Part shown: positions 1-9,211 of the stretch, piece by piece
Layout of the letters: each line of letters begins with the position of its first letter
How positions within the stretch are numbered: the stretch's first letter is position 1
Assembly (NCBI RefSeq): GCF_019655435.1
Contig: NZ_BPFH01000006.1
Span: forward strand, 1 to 64,000
Direction of reading: 5' to 3'
From: Jannaschia pagri
Lineage (GTDB): Bacteria; Pseudomonadota; Alphaproteobacteria; Rhodobacterales; Rhodobacteraceae
Length of the DNA: 64,000 nt
Notes under the pieces: model-generated
Told to the model about the DNA's origin: nothing
Database searches by the model: none
Seen by the model: the letters and a program-made list of their open reading frames with translations, nothing else
Position numbers and translations under genes: made by a program

Positions 1-352
1 CCAAACCCTGAACAGCGCTAACCTATAAGCGCGGACTCTAAGGGGAGCAGGTCAGATTTATTCAACTGTTTTGAAACGTTACAAATAGTCGCGACATTGC
101 CGCTTGGGTAAGGGCCATCTAAGTGAGGGATTTGTTCCTGCCCGTGGACTTCACACCGGGTGCATGCACTTCGGACGCCGCATGCAAAACCCGACCAGCT
201 GTCAAAGCGCGTGTGCACAAAAAATCTGTTCAGATCTGACTTTCAGAGCAAGGGTGCGATAGTCAATGAATGACCAGGATTGGTGATCATAATGACCACA
301 AACATGATCAAAATGGTCAACTATCATGGGTCGTCACATCTGAAGGGGTAAA
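1..352. other. AT-richer non-coding stretch next to tRNA-Lys
   Basis: I see no convincing gene here. Short open frames lack coding character and a ribosome binding site, and the stretch is visibly more AT-rich than the flanking genes. Positions 269-312 hold a tandem motif described separately. The stretch lies beyond the 3' end of the minus-strand tRNA-Lys, a position where islands often integrate, but no integrase or attachment repeat is visible in this window. Confidence 0.6.
269..319. repeat. 22-bp tandem motif (AATGACCA-N6/7-TGATCA)
   Basis: AATGACCA occurs at 269-276 and again at 291-298. TGATCA occurs at 284-289 and 305-310. The composite unit therefore repeats with a 21-22 bp period, about two helical turns. 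An inverted TGGTCA follows at 314-319. Such phasing is typical of multimeric protein binding sites, but the cognate protein and target gene are unknown. Confidence 0.5.
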
Positions 353-428
353 TGGTGAGCCGACAGGGGCTCGAACCCTGGACCTACTGATTAAAAGTCA
401 GTTGCTCTACCAACTGAGCTATCGGCTC
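353..428 (-). tRNA. tRNA-Lys (anticodon TTT)
   Basis: Read on the minus strand, this is a complete 76-nt cloverleaf. The 7-bp acceptor stem pairs GAGCCGA with TCGGCTC. A D arm with GTTGGTAGA follows, then an anticodon stem ACTGA/TCAGT around loop CTTTTAA, giving anticodon TTT for lysine. The T arm is CAGGG-TTCGAGC-CCCTG, and the 3' CCA is encoded at 353-355. Sequence upstream of the gene (429-512) separates it from the divergent dapF. Confidence 0.97.
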
Positions 429-512
429 TCCGGGGGCGCTCCTACCGCTGCCTGAGAGTGCCGTCAAGCGGGGGGTCTTCCAAAAATTTTCTGTCGGGCG
501 TATCTGCGCGCC

Positions 513-1325
513 ATGGCTCTTGAAACATCAGATGGTCTGCCGTTCATGAAGATGCACGGTCTTGGCAACGATTTCGTCGTGGTGGACGAACGCAGCACCG
601 CTCGCCGCGTTGATGCGGCCTTGGCACGCAGGGTCGGTGACCGCCATCGCGGCGTGGGGTTTGACCAACTTGCCGTGATCCGCGACGGCGCGGATGCTGA
701 CCTGGAGTTGCTGTTTTGGAACGCCGATGGCTCCACCGCCGGGGCTTGTGGCAATGCGACGCGCTGCATCGCGGCCTGGGAAATGGCGCGCCGTGGCCAG
801 GGCACGCTGACCCTTCGGACCGAAAGGGGGCTTTTGCTCGCCCAGGACGCGGGCGATGGCCTCACCTCGGTCAACATGGGCGCGCCGCTTCTGGCTTGGG
901 CCGATGTCCCCCTCGCGCGGGAGGTGCCGACCCTGCACCTGCCCATCGACGGCGATCCGGTCGCGACCGGTATGGGCAACCCCCATTGCACATTCTTTGT
1001 AGACGACGCCGAGGCTGTGGACCTGCCGACTTTTGGGGCTACCCACGAACATCACCCGCTGTTTCCCGAACGCACGAACGTCCAGGTCGCCCATGTGGTC
1101 GCGCCAGACCACCTGCGCATGCGTGTCTGGGAACGCGGGGCGGGCATCACCTTGGCCAGCGGCTCCAGCAGCTGCGCCACCGCCGTGGCCGCCGCGCGGC
1201 GGGGCATCACCGGGCGCAAGGTCCGCATCGATTTGGACGGCGGGACGATCCAGGTCGATTGGCGCGAAGATGGCGTCTGGATGACCGGCCCTACGGCCCA
1301 TGTGTTTGACGGTGTGCTATTGTGA
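513..1325 (+). CDS. dapF: Diaminopimelate epimerase
   Basis: DapF interconverts LL- and meso-diaminopimelate in the cytoplasm, the last shared step to lysine and peptidoglycan. The N-terminal motif [10 protein letters not shown] and the first catalytic-Cys motif ACGNATRC (Cys79) are present. The second motif normally reads ERGxGxTxxCGxGxC with a catalytic Cys; here it is TLASGSSSC, so Ser216 sits at that position and Cys221 lies five residues on. The 270-aa length is normal. ATG 513 gives an 11-residue leader before a second candidate ATG at 546 (MKMHGLG). The stop overlaps the GTG start of mtaB, so the two are translationally coupled. Confidence 0.95.
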   Translation: MALETSDGLPFMKMHGLGNDFVVVDERSTARRVDAALARRVGDRHRGVGFDQLAVIRDGADADLELLFWNADGSTAGACGNATRCIAAWEMARRGQGTLTLRTERGLLLAQDAGDGLTSVNMGAPLLAWADVPLAREVPTLHLPIDGDPVATGMGNPHCTFFVDDAEAVDLPTFGATHEHHPLFPERTNVQVAHVVAPDHLRMRVWERGAGITLASGSSSCATAVAAARRGITGRKVRIDLDGGTIQVDWREDGVWMTGPTAHVFDGVLL

Positions 1326-2596
1326 CCGACGCCAAGCCGTCCGCCCCTCAGCTGACGGGGCCGCTCCTGTCGAACCATGGCTGTCGCCTGAACGCCTATG
1401 AGGCCGAGGCCATGCGAGAGCTGGCCTCAGGCGCGGGCCTCAAGGATGCGGTCATCGTCAACACCTGCGCCGTCACCGCCGAGGCCGTGCGCAAGGCCCG
1501 GCAAGACATCCGCAAGCTGCGCCGCGCCCACCCGGAGGCGCGCCTGATCGTGACCGGCTGCGCCGCGCAGACCGATCCCGACAGCTTTGCCGCCATGGCC
1601 GAGGTCGACCACGTCATCGGCAACACCGAAAAGATGCAGCCCGCCACCTGGGCGGGGCTGTCCACGGGCGGGACGGAGCCTGTGCAAGTCGATGACATCA
1701 TGTCTGTGACCGAGACGGCGGGGCATTTGATCGACGGCTTCGGCACGCGCTCCCGCGCTTACGTGCAGGTCCAGAACGGCTGCGATCACCGCTGCACGTT
1801 TTGCATTATTCCCTACGGACGCGGAAACTCCCGCTCGGTGCCCGCCGGCGTCGTGGTGGATCAGATCAATCGTCTGGTGGCGCGTGGGTTCCATGAGGTG
1901 GTGCTGACCGGCGTCGATATGACCTCTTGGGGGGCGGATCTGCCGGGGCAGCCACCGCTGGGGGATCTGGTGGCCCGCATCCTGCGCTTGACCGACGTGC
2001 CGCGCCTGCGCATCAGCAGCATCGATTCGATCGAAGTGGACGAGGCCCTGATGCGCTGCATCGCTGAGGAGCCGCGCCTGATGCCTCACTTGCACCTCAG
2101 CCTGCAGCACGGGGCGGATCTCATCCTTAAGCGCATGAAGCGCCGCCACCTGCGCGGCGATGCCATCCGTTTCGTCGAACAGGCCCGTGCCTTGCGTCCC
2201 GAGATCACCTTTGGTGCCGACATCATCGCGGGCTTCCCGACTGAGACGGAGGCCCATTTCGAAGATTCGCTGCGCCTGGTGGAGGAGTGCGATCTGACCT
2301 GGCTCCATGTCTTTCCCTATTCGCCCCGCGCGGGCACGCCTGCGGCCAAGATGCCACCCGTTGACGGGCGCGCCATCCGCGACCGGGCCGCGCGGCTCCG
2401 TGCCGCCGGGGAGAAGGCCGTAACGCGCCACCTGGAGGCGCAGGTGGGCCAGATGCACGACGTTCTGATGGAAAGCCCCCGCATGGGCCGCACCGCCCAA
2501 TTCGCGCCGGTGCATTTCGACAGGGACCAGGTCGAAGGGGCCATCGTCTCCGCCCGGATCATGGCCAGGGACGGGACCGCCCTGCGCGCGGGATAG
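1322..2596 (+). CDS. mtaB: tRNA t6A37 methylthiotransferase MtaB
   Basis: MtaB is a radical-SAM enzyme that converts t6A to ms2t6A at position 37 of tRNAs reading ANN codons. The N-terminal UPF0004 domain carries the auxiliary Fe-S cysteines (Cys21 in HGCR, Cys49 in NTC, Cys80 in TGC). The radical-SAM motif CDHRCTFC supplies Cys154, Cys158 and Cys161. A C-terminal TRAM-like RNA-binding segment follows. The 424-aa length is usual. Translation starts at GTG 1322, overlapping the dapF stop by four bases. Assignment to MtaB rather than MiaB rests on the HGCR N-terminus and the PYGRG after the cysteines; confidence in the subfamily is good but not absolute. Confidence 0.9.
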   Translation: MTDAKPSAPQLTGPLLSNHGCRLNAYEAEAMRELASGAGLKDAVIVNTCAVTAEAVRKARQDIRKLRRAHPEARLIVTGCAAQTDPDSFAAMAEVDHVIGNTEKMQPATWAGLSTGGTEPVQVDDIMSVTETAGHLIDGFGTRSRAYVQVQNGCDHRCTFCIIPYGRGNSRSVPAGVVVDQINRLVARGFHEVVLTGVDMTSWGADLPGQPPLGDLVARILRLTDVPRLRISSIDSIEVDEALMRCIAEEPRLMPHLHLSLQHGADLILKRMKRRHLRGDAIRFVEQARALRPEITFGADIIAGFPTETEAHFEDSLRLVEECDLTWLHVFPYSPRAGTPAAKMPPVDGRAIRDRAARLRAAGEKAVTRHLEAQVGQMHDVLMESPRMGRTAQFAPVHFDRDQVEGAIVSARIMARDGTALRAG

Positions 2597-2599
2597 CGC

Positions 2600-3520
2600 C
2601 TATTTGAGGCGCAGGAATGCGCCCTCGGCGCGGGGCTTGCGCACCATGATGAGCCCGGCCACCGCAATCAACACAATGCCCAGCCATCCCCAAGGTCCGG
2701 GCAGATGGGCGAACAGCAGAAAATCGAGCAGGACGGCAAAGATCAGCCCCGTGTAATCGAAGGGCGCCAGCACGGTCACCGGCGCCCGGGCCGAAGCTTC
2801 GGTCGCCGCGATGTGCGTGGCAGCCCCGAACAGCCCCGCCCCGCCGAGCCAGGCCCAAAGCTCCGCCGTCATAGGTGTCCAACCGGTCACCAAGACCGCG
2901 CCCGCGCCCATGACGCTGGTGATGACCGCAAAGGATAGCGCGATGGAGATCGTGGGCTCGGTCGCGGTCATGGCGCGGATCTGGACCCGCAATAGCGCCA
3001 TGACGGCGGCGGCTGTGATCCCCGCGATCATGCCCGACAATTCGGCCCAGCCCCAGCCCGGCGTCGCCACCGAGGTATAGAGCATCGCCCACATGCCAGC
3101 GAACCCAACGGCCACCGCCACCACAGCTTGGCGCGTCAATCGTTCGCCCAGCAGCAGAACCGCCGCCGGCACGCTCAGCACCGGCGCTAGATAGCCCAGG
3201 GTCTGGGCATGGGCGACAGGCAGTTGGCCCAGGGCATAGAAGTTGAGCGTCATGACCACCCCGCCCAGCAGCCCTCGCCGCAGATGGGCCGCCCGGTCGC
3301 GGGGGAGCCAGTCGGCGACGGGCGCGGTCAGCGCCGCATAGGCCAGCAACCACGGCAACGACAGGGCAGCCCGCATCAACACGACCTGACCCGTCGGCGC
3401 CGTCTTGGCCGCGCCGTGTACGCAGATCCCGATCCCCGTGGCGAGCGCAGCCGCCGCCAAGCGCAGGCCAATGGCACTGCGCAAGCGATCCGGTCTGTCA
3501 GGGGCGGCGAAGAGGGCCAT
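2600..3520 (-). CDS. EamA-family (DMT) transporter
   Basis: This is a polytopic inner-membrane protein of about 306 residues with roughly ten hydrophobic helices arranged as two EamA repeats, as in drug/metabolite exporters of the RhaT/YdcZ type. Hallmarks include the LPVAHAQTLGYLAPV segment in repeat 1 and APFDYTGLIFAVLLDF in repeat 2. I chose ATG 3520 (MALFAAPDRPDR). The frame is open further upstream to 3628, but that part is not transporter-like. It converges with mtaB, leaving only three bases between the stops. The substrate cannot be inferred. Confidence 0.85.
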   Translation of the reverse strand: MALFAAPDRPDRLRSAIGLRLAAAALATGIGICVHGAAKTAPTGQVVLMRAALSLPWLLAYAALTAPVADWLPRDRAAHLRRGLLGGVVMTLNFYALGQLPVAHAQTLGYLAPVLSVPAAVLLLGERLTRQAVVAVAVGFAGMWAMLYTSVATPGWGWAELSGMIAGITAAAVMALLRVQIRAMTATEPTISIALSFAVITSVMGAGAVLVTGWTPMTAELWAWLGGAGLFGAATHIAATEASARAPVTVLAPFDYTGLIFAVLLDFLLFAHLPGPWGWLGIVLIAVAGLIMVRKPRAEGAFLRLK

Positions 3521-3658
3521 GCCCCTTCCTTGCGCCCATTGGACCCGCGCGGCAAGACCGGTGTGCTTGCGGCGCCTCCCAAGCGTTGGGCCGACCCACA
3601 CCGTAGCGATACATTGTTTCCCTTGCATCGGGCGGGCCCCGTGGAAAACCTATGGCCC

Positions 3659-4264
3659 ATGCACCCAAACCCGTCTTTCCGCCAAGCGCCCGAGGCGCAC
3701 ACGCTCGATCTGATCCGGGACCGGTCCTTCGGCACGCTCGCCGTGAACGCCGAGGGCGGGCCGCTCCTGTCGCACATCCCGTTCCTGCTGTCCTCGGATG
3801 CGCAAACGGCGGACCTTCACCTGGTGCGCTCCAACCCAATCCTGCGGCTGGGGGAGACGGAGGCCGTCATTGCCGTCCAGGGACCCGACGGATACGTCTC
3901 GCCCGATTGGTACAAGGTGCCGGATCAGGTGCCCACGTGGAACTACGTTGCCGCGCATATTCGGGGACGCCTGATGCAGCTTCCACAGGAGGTGATGCGC
4001 GACATGCTCGACCGCCAAAGCGCGTCCTTCGAAGATCGCCTAACGGGTAAGGCGCCGTGGACAACGGCCAAAATGACACCTGAGGTGCTGGACCGAATGA
4101 TGCGGCAGATCGTGCCGTGTCGCCTCCATGTGACGGCCATCGAGGCCACGTGGAAGCTTAACCAAAATAAGCCCGACGCTGTCCGACTGCGGGCCGCAGA
4201 GGCCATCGGGGCAGGGCACGGCGTAGAGCTTGCGACCCTGGCGCAAATGATGCGCGAGGGTTGA
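3659..4264 (+). CDS. FMN-binding negative transcriptional regulator, PaiB family
   Basis: The protein has 201 residues and resembles PaiB/YdaG-type split-barrel FMN-binding proteins. Visible family features are the N-terminal MHPNPSFR, LLSHIPFLL in the barrel, GPDGYVSPDWY, and VPTWNYVAAH, the most characteristic motif. PaiB was first described in Bacillus as a repressor of sporulation and protease genes, but proteins of this fold may act only as flavin- or heme-binding enzymes. The start is ATG 3659, since the upstream in-frame extension is antisense to the divergent transporter gene. Confidence 0.85.
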   Translation: MHPNPSFRQAPEAHTLDLIRDRSFGTLAVNAEGGPLLSHIPFLLSSDAQTADLHLVRSNPILRLGETEAVIAVQGPDGYVSPDWYKVPDQVPTWNYVAAHIRGRLMQLPQEVMRDMLDRQSASFEDRLTGKAPWTTAKMTPEVLDRMMRQIVPCRLHVTAIEATWKLNQNKPDAVRLRAAEAIGAGHGVELATLAQMMREG

Positions 4265-4272
4265 GCGCGGGC

Positions 4273-4312
4273 GCGGCGGTGCACCGCCGCGATATCGCCG
4301 GTCACCGGCGAT
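4273..4312. repeat. Double-hairpin intergenic repeat, copy 1
   Basis: There are two adjacent palindromes. GCGGCGGT/ACCGCCGC occupies 4273-4290 with a 2-nt loop, and ATCGCCGGT/ACCGGCGAT occupies 4294-4312 with a 1-nt centre. Nearly the same pair of palindromes occurs at 50788-50829. Both copies lie between same-strand genes, shortly after a stop codon, as expected for a REP-like element. No T-run follows, so it is not a standard intrinsic terminator. Confidence 0.75.
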
Positions 4313-4388
4313 GGTCCAGGCGCAACCGGCTTTACCCCTGCCCAGCCGAGCCGCTAGCGTGCCCCAACCACCACGTCGGAGAACGTCC

Positions 4389-4988
4389 ATGTACTTGCTC
4401 AGCTCCCCCGCTTCGCCTTTCGCACGCGTGTGCCGCGTCACCCTGCTGGACTTGGGCCTATCGGAGGTCGAAGTGCGCGACGTGACGGCCAACCCCATGG
4501 GCGGCGACGCGGCCCTGAACGCGGCCAACCCATCCGGCAAGATCCCGGCCCTGGTTCGCGAGGAGGGGCCCGCCATTTACGACAGTCGTGTGATCACCCA
4601 GTTTCTCAATGCCCACGCGGGCGGTGCGCTTTATCCCGAGGTCTCGAAATGGAATGTCCTCTCCCTCGAAGCGAACGCCAACGCGATCATGGAGGCGGCC
4701 GTGGGCATCGTCTACGAGAAGCGCCTGCGCCCCGAGGCGTTGCAATACCAGCCTTGGCTGGAGGCCCAATGGGTGAAGGTCACGCGCTCGCTCGATGCGC
4801 TTGAGGCGCGGTCCATGCCGCTGTTGCAAGGACCTGTGACAGCCGCCCAGATCGCCATAGGCTGTGCGCTCGGCTATTTGGATTTCCGGCATTCCGACAA
4901 AGACTGGCGTCCATCGCGACCGGCCTTGACCGCTTGGGCCGAAACCTTTGCGGCCCGGCCAGCGATGGTCGCCACGGTCCCGGGGTAA
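4389..4988 (+). CDS. Glutathione S-transferase family protein
   Basis: This 199-residue protein has the thioredoxin-fold N-terminal half of GSTs. It shows SSPASPFARVCRVTLLDLGL at the glutathione-site region, NPSGKIPAL (the cis-Pro loop) and YDSRVITQFL, equivalent to the ES/DS glutathione-binding motif. An all-helical C-terminal domain follows. Family members conjugate or transfer glutathione in the cytoplasm, and the substrate is unknown. The start at ATG 4389 removes a 26-residue extension running into the double-hairpin repeat. It is followed within four bases by a GNAT gene, probably co-transcribed. Confidence 0.85.
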   Translation: MYLLSSPASPFARVCRVTLLDLGLSEVEVRDVTANPMGGDAALNAANPSGKIPALVREEGPAIYDSRVITQFLNAHAGGALYPEVSKWNVLSLEANANAIMEAAVGIVYEKRLRPEALQYQPWLEAQWVKVTRSLDALEARSMPLLQGPVTAAQIAIGCALGYLDFRHSDKDWRPSRPALTAWAETFAARPAMVATVPG

Positions 4989-4991
4989 GGA

Positions 4992-5438
4992 ATGCAGATC
5001 TCCATCGAACGGTCCGACGCGTTGACCGATGAGGTCCTCGCCATTCGCCGCGCCGTCTTCATCGACGAGCAGGGCATCCCCGAAGCCGATGAGTTGGACG
5101 GCACGGATGGCGGGTGCACCCATTGGATCCTGCGGGAGGGGGGCGTGGCCGTGGCCACCATCCGCACCAAATCCGATGGCCGGACGCTCAAAATCGGTCG
5201 GGTGGCCACGCTGTCCCAGGCCAGGGGGCGCGGTTACGCGGCGCGTCTGATGGCGGACGCGTTGGAGACGGCCCGATCCCAAGGGGTTGCACGGCTGTAT
5301 CTAAGCGCCCAGCAAGATGTTGTCCCGTGGTACGCGCGCTTTGGGTTTGCCGCCTATGGCGCACCTTACGACGATGGTGGCATCCCGCATTTCGATATGG
5401 AGCTTTTGTTGGACCCGCAGGCGCAGGCGGCGGACTAG
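4992..5438 (+). CDS. GNAT family N-acetyltransferase (ElaA-like)
   Basis: This is a 148-residue single-domain acetyltransferase. The N-terminal pattern AIRRAVFIDEQGIP followed by DELDG is typical of ElaA-like GNATs. The acetyl-CoA binding motif appears as QARGRGYAARLM. The C-terminal GIPHFDMELLLD is also family-typical. It probably acetylates a small amine in the cytoplasm; the acceptor is unknown. It starts three bases after the GST stop, suggesting one transcript. Confidence 0.85.
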   Translation: MQISIERSDALTDEVLAIRRAVFIDEQGIPEADELDGTDGGCTHWILREGGVAVATIRTKSDGRTLKIGRVATLSQARGRGYAARLMADALETARSQGVARLYLSAQQDVVPWYARFGFAAYGAPYDDGGIPHFDMELLLDPQAQAAD

Positions 5439-5737
5439 GAGAGGGCCGCCACGATTCGGGGGCGCGGGCGGGGCGTGAGCCTGGGGCTCCGGGCCGTGTC
5501 CTAAGCGCGCCTTAGCAGGTCACCGGCCCACGAAGGGCCCTGCGGTCCTCAAACGTCTTGGATTTTAGGCGCTAACACCGTCCCGATGCGACCAAAGGCG
5601 CCACCTGCGCCGCATTGTCCGCTGGATATCCTGCCTATCTTCGTCGTAAGAGGCCCCGAATGCGGGCGGCCCCTCTGGGTGGCCCCATCGCTTTTTGACG
5701 ATGGGCGACGGCCCAAACGATACGGGAGAGACCTTCA
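5439..5737. other. Intergenic region upstream of the bc1 operon
   Basis: No gene is supported here. The region must hold the promoter of petABC. A small imperfect palindrome, CTAAG-CGCGC-CTTAG, lies at 5501-5515. I cannot place promoter boxes with confidence. Confidence 0.5.
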
Positions 5738-6298
5738 GTGTCACACGCAGACGATCATTCCGGCACCCGCCGCGACTTTCTGTACTACGCCACCGCTGGT
5801 GCGGGCGTCGTGGTCACAGGTGCCGCTGTCTGGCCGCTGGTCAACCAAATGAACCCCTCCGCCGATGTGCAGGCCCTGGCCTCCATCGATGTTGACGTCT
5901 CCGGCGTTGAGGTGGGGACGCAGATCACCGCGCTCTGGCTGGGTAAGCCAGTGTTCATTCGCCGTCGGACCGCCGAAGAGATCGAGGCCGCGCGCAACAC
6001 GGACCTGTCTGCCCTGCCGGACCCGGTCGCGCAGAACGAGAACATCGACGCCGGCGCCGATGCCTCCGATGCCAACCGGGCCCTGTCCGAAGATGGCGAA
6101 TGGCTCGTGATGATGGGCGTCTGCACGCACCTGGGCTGTGTGCCCCTGGGCGACGGCGCCGGTGACTTTGGCGGCTGGTTCTGCCCGTGCCACGGGTCTC
6201 ACTACGATACTGCGGGACGTATTCGTCAGGGTCCGGCCCCGACGAACCTGCCCGTTCCCCCCGCCGTCCTGGACGGCACAACGATCACGCTCGGCTGA
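5738..6298 (+). CDS. petA: Ubiquinol-cytochrome c reductase, Rieske iron-sulfur subunit
   Basis: The Rieske subunit of the cytochrome bc1 complex passes an electron from ubiquinol to cytochrome c1 on the periplasmic side. The N-terminus is a Tat-type signal anchor with the twin arginine in [11 protein letters not shown] (Arg11-Arg12) and a hydrophobic helix to about residue 35. The 2Fe-2S cluster ligands sit in CTHLGC (Cys129, His131) and CPCHGSHYD (Cys149, His152), with the disulfide partners Cys134 and Cys151. The 186-aa length matches alphaproteobacterial homologues. It is the first gene of petABC, 13 bases before petB. Confidence 0.98.
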   Translation: MSHADDHSGTRRDFLYYATAGAGVVVTGAAVWPLVNQMNPSADVQALASIDVDVSGVEVGTQITALWLGKPVFIRRRTAEEIEAARNTDLSALPDPVAQNENIDAGADASDANRALSEDGEWLVMMGVCTHLGCVPLGDGAGDFGGWFCPCHGSHYDTAGRIRQGPAPTNLPVPPAVLDGTTITLG

Positions 6299-6311
6299 GG
6301 AGGCATAGCGA

Positions 6312-7670
6312 ATGTCTGGTATTCCCCACGACCACTACGAGCCCGGATCAAAGGGCGAGAAATGGGTCGAAAGCCGCATCCCAATCATCGGGCTGCTCTA
6401 TAACACCCTCATGATTCCCACCCCCAAGAACCTCAACTGGATGTGGATCTGGGGCATCGTTCTGACCTTCACGCTGGTGCTGCAGATTGTCACCGGCATT
6501 GTGCTGGTCATGCACTACACACCGCATGTGGACCTGGCCTTTGGCTCGGTCGAGCACATCATGCGCAACGTGAACGGCGGTTGGGCCCTGCGCTACATCC
6601 ACGCCAATGGCGCGTCGCTGTTCTTCATCGCGGTTTACGCCCATATTTTCCGCAACCTCTACTACGGCTCCTACAAGGCCCCGCGGGAAATCACGTGGAT
6701 CCTGGGAATCATCATCTACCTGCTGATGATGGGCACCGCCTTTATGGGTTACGTGCTGCCATGGGGTCAGATGTCCTTCTGGGGTGCGACCGTGATCACC
6801 GGCCTGTTCGGCGCCATCCCCTTCGTGGGTGAGCCGCTCCAGGCATGGCTGCTGGGCGGGCCTGCGGTTGGCAACGCCACGCTGAACCGCTTCTTCTCGT
6901 TGCACTACCTGATGCCCTTCCTGATCCTGGGCCTCTCCATCGTGAAGATCTGGTCCTTCCACTCCACCGGCAACAACAACCCCACGGGTGTTGAAGTCCG
7001 CCGCACCTCGAAGGCCGAAGCCAAAGCCGACACGCTGCCGTTCTGGCCGTACTTCGTCATCAAAGACCTGTACGCCCTGGCCGTCATCATGCTGGTGTTC
7101 TTCGCCATCGTCGGCTTCATGCCGAACTATCTGGGCCACCCCGATAACTATATCGAGGCGAACCCGCTGGCGACGCCCGCACACATCGTGCCCGAATGGT
7201 ACTTCCTGCCCTTCTACGCCATCCTGCGTGCCTTCACGGCGGATGTCTGGGTCGTGATCGCGGCAGAGTTCCTGACCGGCGGCATCATCGACGCGAAGTT
7301 CTTCGGCGTGCTCGCCATGTTCGGCGCCATCGCCATCATGGCCTTCGCCCCCTGGCTCGACACCTCGTCCGTCCGCTCGGGTAAGTACCGTCCGATGTTC
7401 AAGTGGTGGTTCTGGCTGCTGGTCGTGGACTTCTTCGTCCTGATGTGGCTCGGGTCCATGCCCGCAGAGGAGCCCTGGGCCTCCCTCTCGTTGGTCGCTT
7501 CGGCCTACTGGTTTGCCTACTTCCTGGTGATCCTGCCGCTGCTGGGCGTTTTCGAAAAGCCGCTGCCGCGTCCGGCTACGATCGAAGAAGACTTCAACTC
7601 GCACTACGGCGGCGGGGACGGAGGGTCCGGGTCGGCCATTGGCGACCGCGCGGCCACCCCGGCCGAATAA
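6312..7670 (+). CDS. petB: Ubiquinol-cytochrome c reductase, cytochrome b subunit
   Basis: This 452-residue integral membrane subunit of complex III carries both b hemes and the Qo and Qi sites. The Qo-site PEWY motif is visible in [13 protein letters not shown], and the N-terminal helices carry the heme-ligand histidines ([32 protein letters not shown]). It has the C-terminal extension usual for purple-bacterial cytochrome b, ending in a Gly/Ser-rich tail. A GGAGG-type ribosome binding site precedes the ATG. It is in the petABC operon. Confidence 0.98.
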   Translation: MSGIPHDHYEPGSKGEKWVESRIPIIGLLYNTLMIPTPKNLNWMWIWGIVLTFTLVLQIVTGIVLVMHYTPHVDLAFGSVEHIMRNVNGGWALRYIHANGASLFFIAVYAHIFRNLYYGSYKAPREITWILGIIIYLLMMGTAFMGYVLPWGQMSFWGATVITGLFGAIPFVGEPLQAWLLGGPAVGNATLNRFFSLHYLMPFLILGLSIVKIWSFHSTGNNNPTGVEVRRTSKAEAKADTLPFWPYFVIKDLYALAVIMLVFFAIVGFMPNYLGHPDNYIEANPLATPAHIVPEWYFLPFYAILRAFTADVWVVIAAEFLTGGIIDAKFFGVLAMFGAIAIMAFAPWLDTSSVRSGKYRPMFKWWFWLLVVDFFVLMWLGSMPAEEPWASLSLVASAYWFAYFLVILPLLGVFEKPLPRPATIEEDFNSHYGGGDGGSGSAIGDRAATPAE

Positions 7671-7684
7671 GGAGAGACGCCACT

Positions 7685-8491
7685 ATGCGTTCTATCATCA
7701 CCAAAACGGCCGCTGCTTTGGCCATCTCCACCTCCGCGGTTTTCGCCGCGGGGGGCGCCGGAGAGGTCACCAACTACCCGTTCTCGTTCGAGGGGCTGAC
7801 CGGCACCTACGACCAGAACCAGCTGCAGCGCGGCCTGAAGGTCTACACCGAGATCTGCGCGGCCTGCCACGGTCTGAAGTACGTCCCGTTCCGCACCCTC
7901 GCGGACGAAGGCGGCGTGGGCTTCACCGAAGACCAGATGAAGGCTTACACCGCGACCTACGAAGTGTTTGACCGGTCCATGAACGGTGGCGAAGGCGATT
8001 TCCGTACGGCTGCGCCCACCGATCACTTCCCGGAAAACAACTCCGTTGGCGCGCCTGATCTGTCGCTGATGGCCAAGGCACGCGCCGGTTTCCACGGCCC
8101 CGCCAACCTCGGCATCAACCAGTTCCTCAACGGAACGGGCGGGCCGGAGTACATCGCGTCCCTGCTGACCGGCTACACCGGAGAGGAAAAGGAAGAGGCA
8201 GGCACCGTTCTCTACGAGAACAAAGCCTTCCCCGGCGGCTGGATCTCCATGGCACCGGTTCTCTACGGCGATGACGTCGAATTCGACGACGGTGCGCCCA
8301 CGGACATCGACTCCATTGCCACCGACGTGTCGGCCTTCTTGATGTGGACGGCAGAACCCAAGCTTGCCGCCCGCAAGCAGATGGGCCTGACGGCGATCAT
8401 CATGCTGACCGTGCTGTCGGTGCTGCTCTACCTGACCAACAAGCGCATCTGGGCGCCTGTGAAAGGCAAGGGCACGCGGGAAACCGCCTAA
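7685..8491 (+). CDS. petC: Cytochrome c1
   Basis: Cytochrome c1 takes electrons from the Rieske protein and hands them to periplasmic cytochrome c. A Sec signal peptide (residues 1 to about 21, ending VFAAG) precedes the mature domain. The c-type heme motif is CAACH (Cys58, Cys61, His62). The distal Met ligand is probably in [11 protein letters not shown] single C-terminal membrane helix ([14 protein letters not shown]) anchors the domain. The start is ATG 7685, preceded by GGAGA. It is the last gene of the operon, followed by a strong terminator. Confidence 0.97.
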   Translation: MRSIITKTAAALAISTSAVFAAGGAGEVTNYPFSFEGLTGTYDQNQLQRGLKVYTEICAACHGLKYVPFRTLADEGGVGFTEDQMKAYTATYEVFDRSMNGGEGDFRTAAPTDHFPENNSVGAPDLSLMAKARAGFHGPANLGINQFLNGTGGPEYIASLLTGYTGEEKEEAGTVLYENKAFPGGWISMAPVLYGDDVEFDDGAPTDIDSIATDVSAFLMWTAEPKLAARKQMGLTAIIMLTVLSVLLYLTNKRIWAPVKGKGTRETA

Positions 8492-8517
8492 GTCGGCAGC
8501 AATCATCGGCAAAGATT

Positions 8518-8550
8518 GGGCCAGTCCTTCGGGACTGGCCCTTTTCGTTT
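8518..8550 (+). terminator. Intrinsic terminator of petABC
   Basis: GGGCCAGTCC at 8518-8527 and GGACTGGCCC at 8532-8541 form a perfect 10-bp stem around a TTCG tetraloop, followed by the T-rich TTTTCGTTT. It lies 26 bases after the petC stop. Confidence 0.95.
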
Positions 8551-8602
8551 GGGGATCGGCGTGACACCGCGCACCCTTGGTCAAAAACCAAGAGGTGAGC
8601 CC

Positions 8603-9133
8603 ATGACCCGATACCCCCTTTCCATAGCCGTTGCCCCGCTGGCATCGCTGCTGGCTTTGGCGCTTGGCGTCCTCTGCATCGCAGGTGGAGGTACTTTGGC
8701 TGGTCTGGCCGTGCTGTCCGTCCAGACCGACACCCCTCCGTGGCTGTCCCCCCAACTGCTCTTTGGTCTGGTTTTGACAGCCCTTGGCGCGAGCCTCGCC
8801 CTGCGCGCCCTTCACCTACGAGTCACGCTTGCCCTGGCGGCGAAGGATAGTTCAACGGGCGATAAGGCCCCGCGTTCGACCCAGGCCCCCGCAAAATCGA
8901 ACTCCCAATGGACACCAACGCGCGTGTCCCCAAATGATGCGCCGCAACCGGCCGAGGCTTTGCTCGCCAAACCGCGACGACAGGCGCCGGACACGCCCGT
9001 ATTGCGTCGCGTGATGCCATTCGCGTCAGGTGAAGAGGGTGGGAACCCGGCGCCGCACAAGACGACAACCCCGGTGGCGAAGGGCGACGGGTTTCAACCC
9101 CACCCGATCTTCATGGCGCGCCCGCCACGGTAA
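8603..9133 (+). CDS. Hypothetical two-helix membrane protein with disordered tail
   Basis: I do not recognise this 176-residue protein. Two hydrophobic helices (about residues 8-35 and 45-68) are followed by a polar, Pro/Ala/Lys-rich tail of about 100 residues without predicted structure. The ATG at 8603 is preceded by GAGGTGAG. It sits alone between the petABC terminator and the convergent infB operon. The tail might contact a soluble partner, but that is only inference. Confidence 0.6.
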   Translation: MTRYPLSIAVAPLASLLALALGVLCIAGGGTLAGLAVLSVQTDTPPWLSPQLLFGLVLTALGASLALRALHLRVTLALAAKDSSTGDKAPRSTQAPAKSNSQWTPTRVSPNDAPQPAEALLAKPRRQAPDTPVLRRVMPFASGEEGGNPAPHKTTTPVAKGDGFQPHPIFMARPPR

Positions 9134-9161
9134 GGGGCGGCCCAGACGGACCCTAGATATG

Positions 9162-9185
9162 AAAAGGGGGGCGCTGAGGCCCCCC
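9162..9185 (-). terminator. Intrinsic terminator of the rimP-nusA-infB operon
   Basis: On the minus strand GGGGGGC (9185-9179) and GCCCCCC (9172-9166) form a 7-bp GC stem with a 6-nt loop, followed by TTTTC. It lies 27 bases beyond the infB stop and is placed to end the operon. Confidence 0.85.
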
Positions 9186-9211
9186 AAGTCCGTCTTTACG
9201 TTGCCGTTGGG

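Noticed and set aside
67-99. Similarity between 67-99 and 26298-26331 (GTTACAA..AGTCGCG)
   Set aside because: About two-thirds of bases match with small gaps, but the second copy encodes the C-terminus of MutT (ILRDWL) and the match is short enough to be chance in 64 kb.
528-1301. Open frame antisense to dapF
   Set aside because: Antisense shadow; dapF on the plus strand is clearly conserved.
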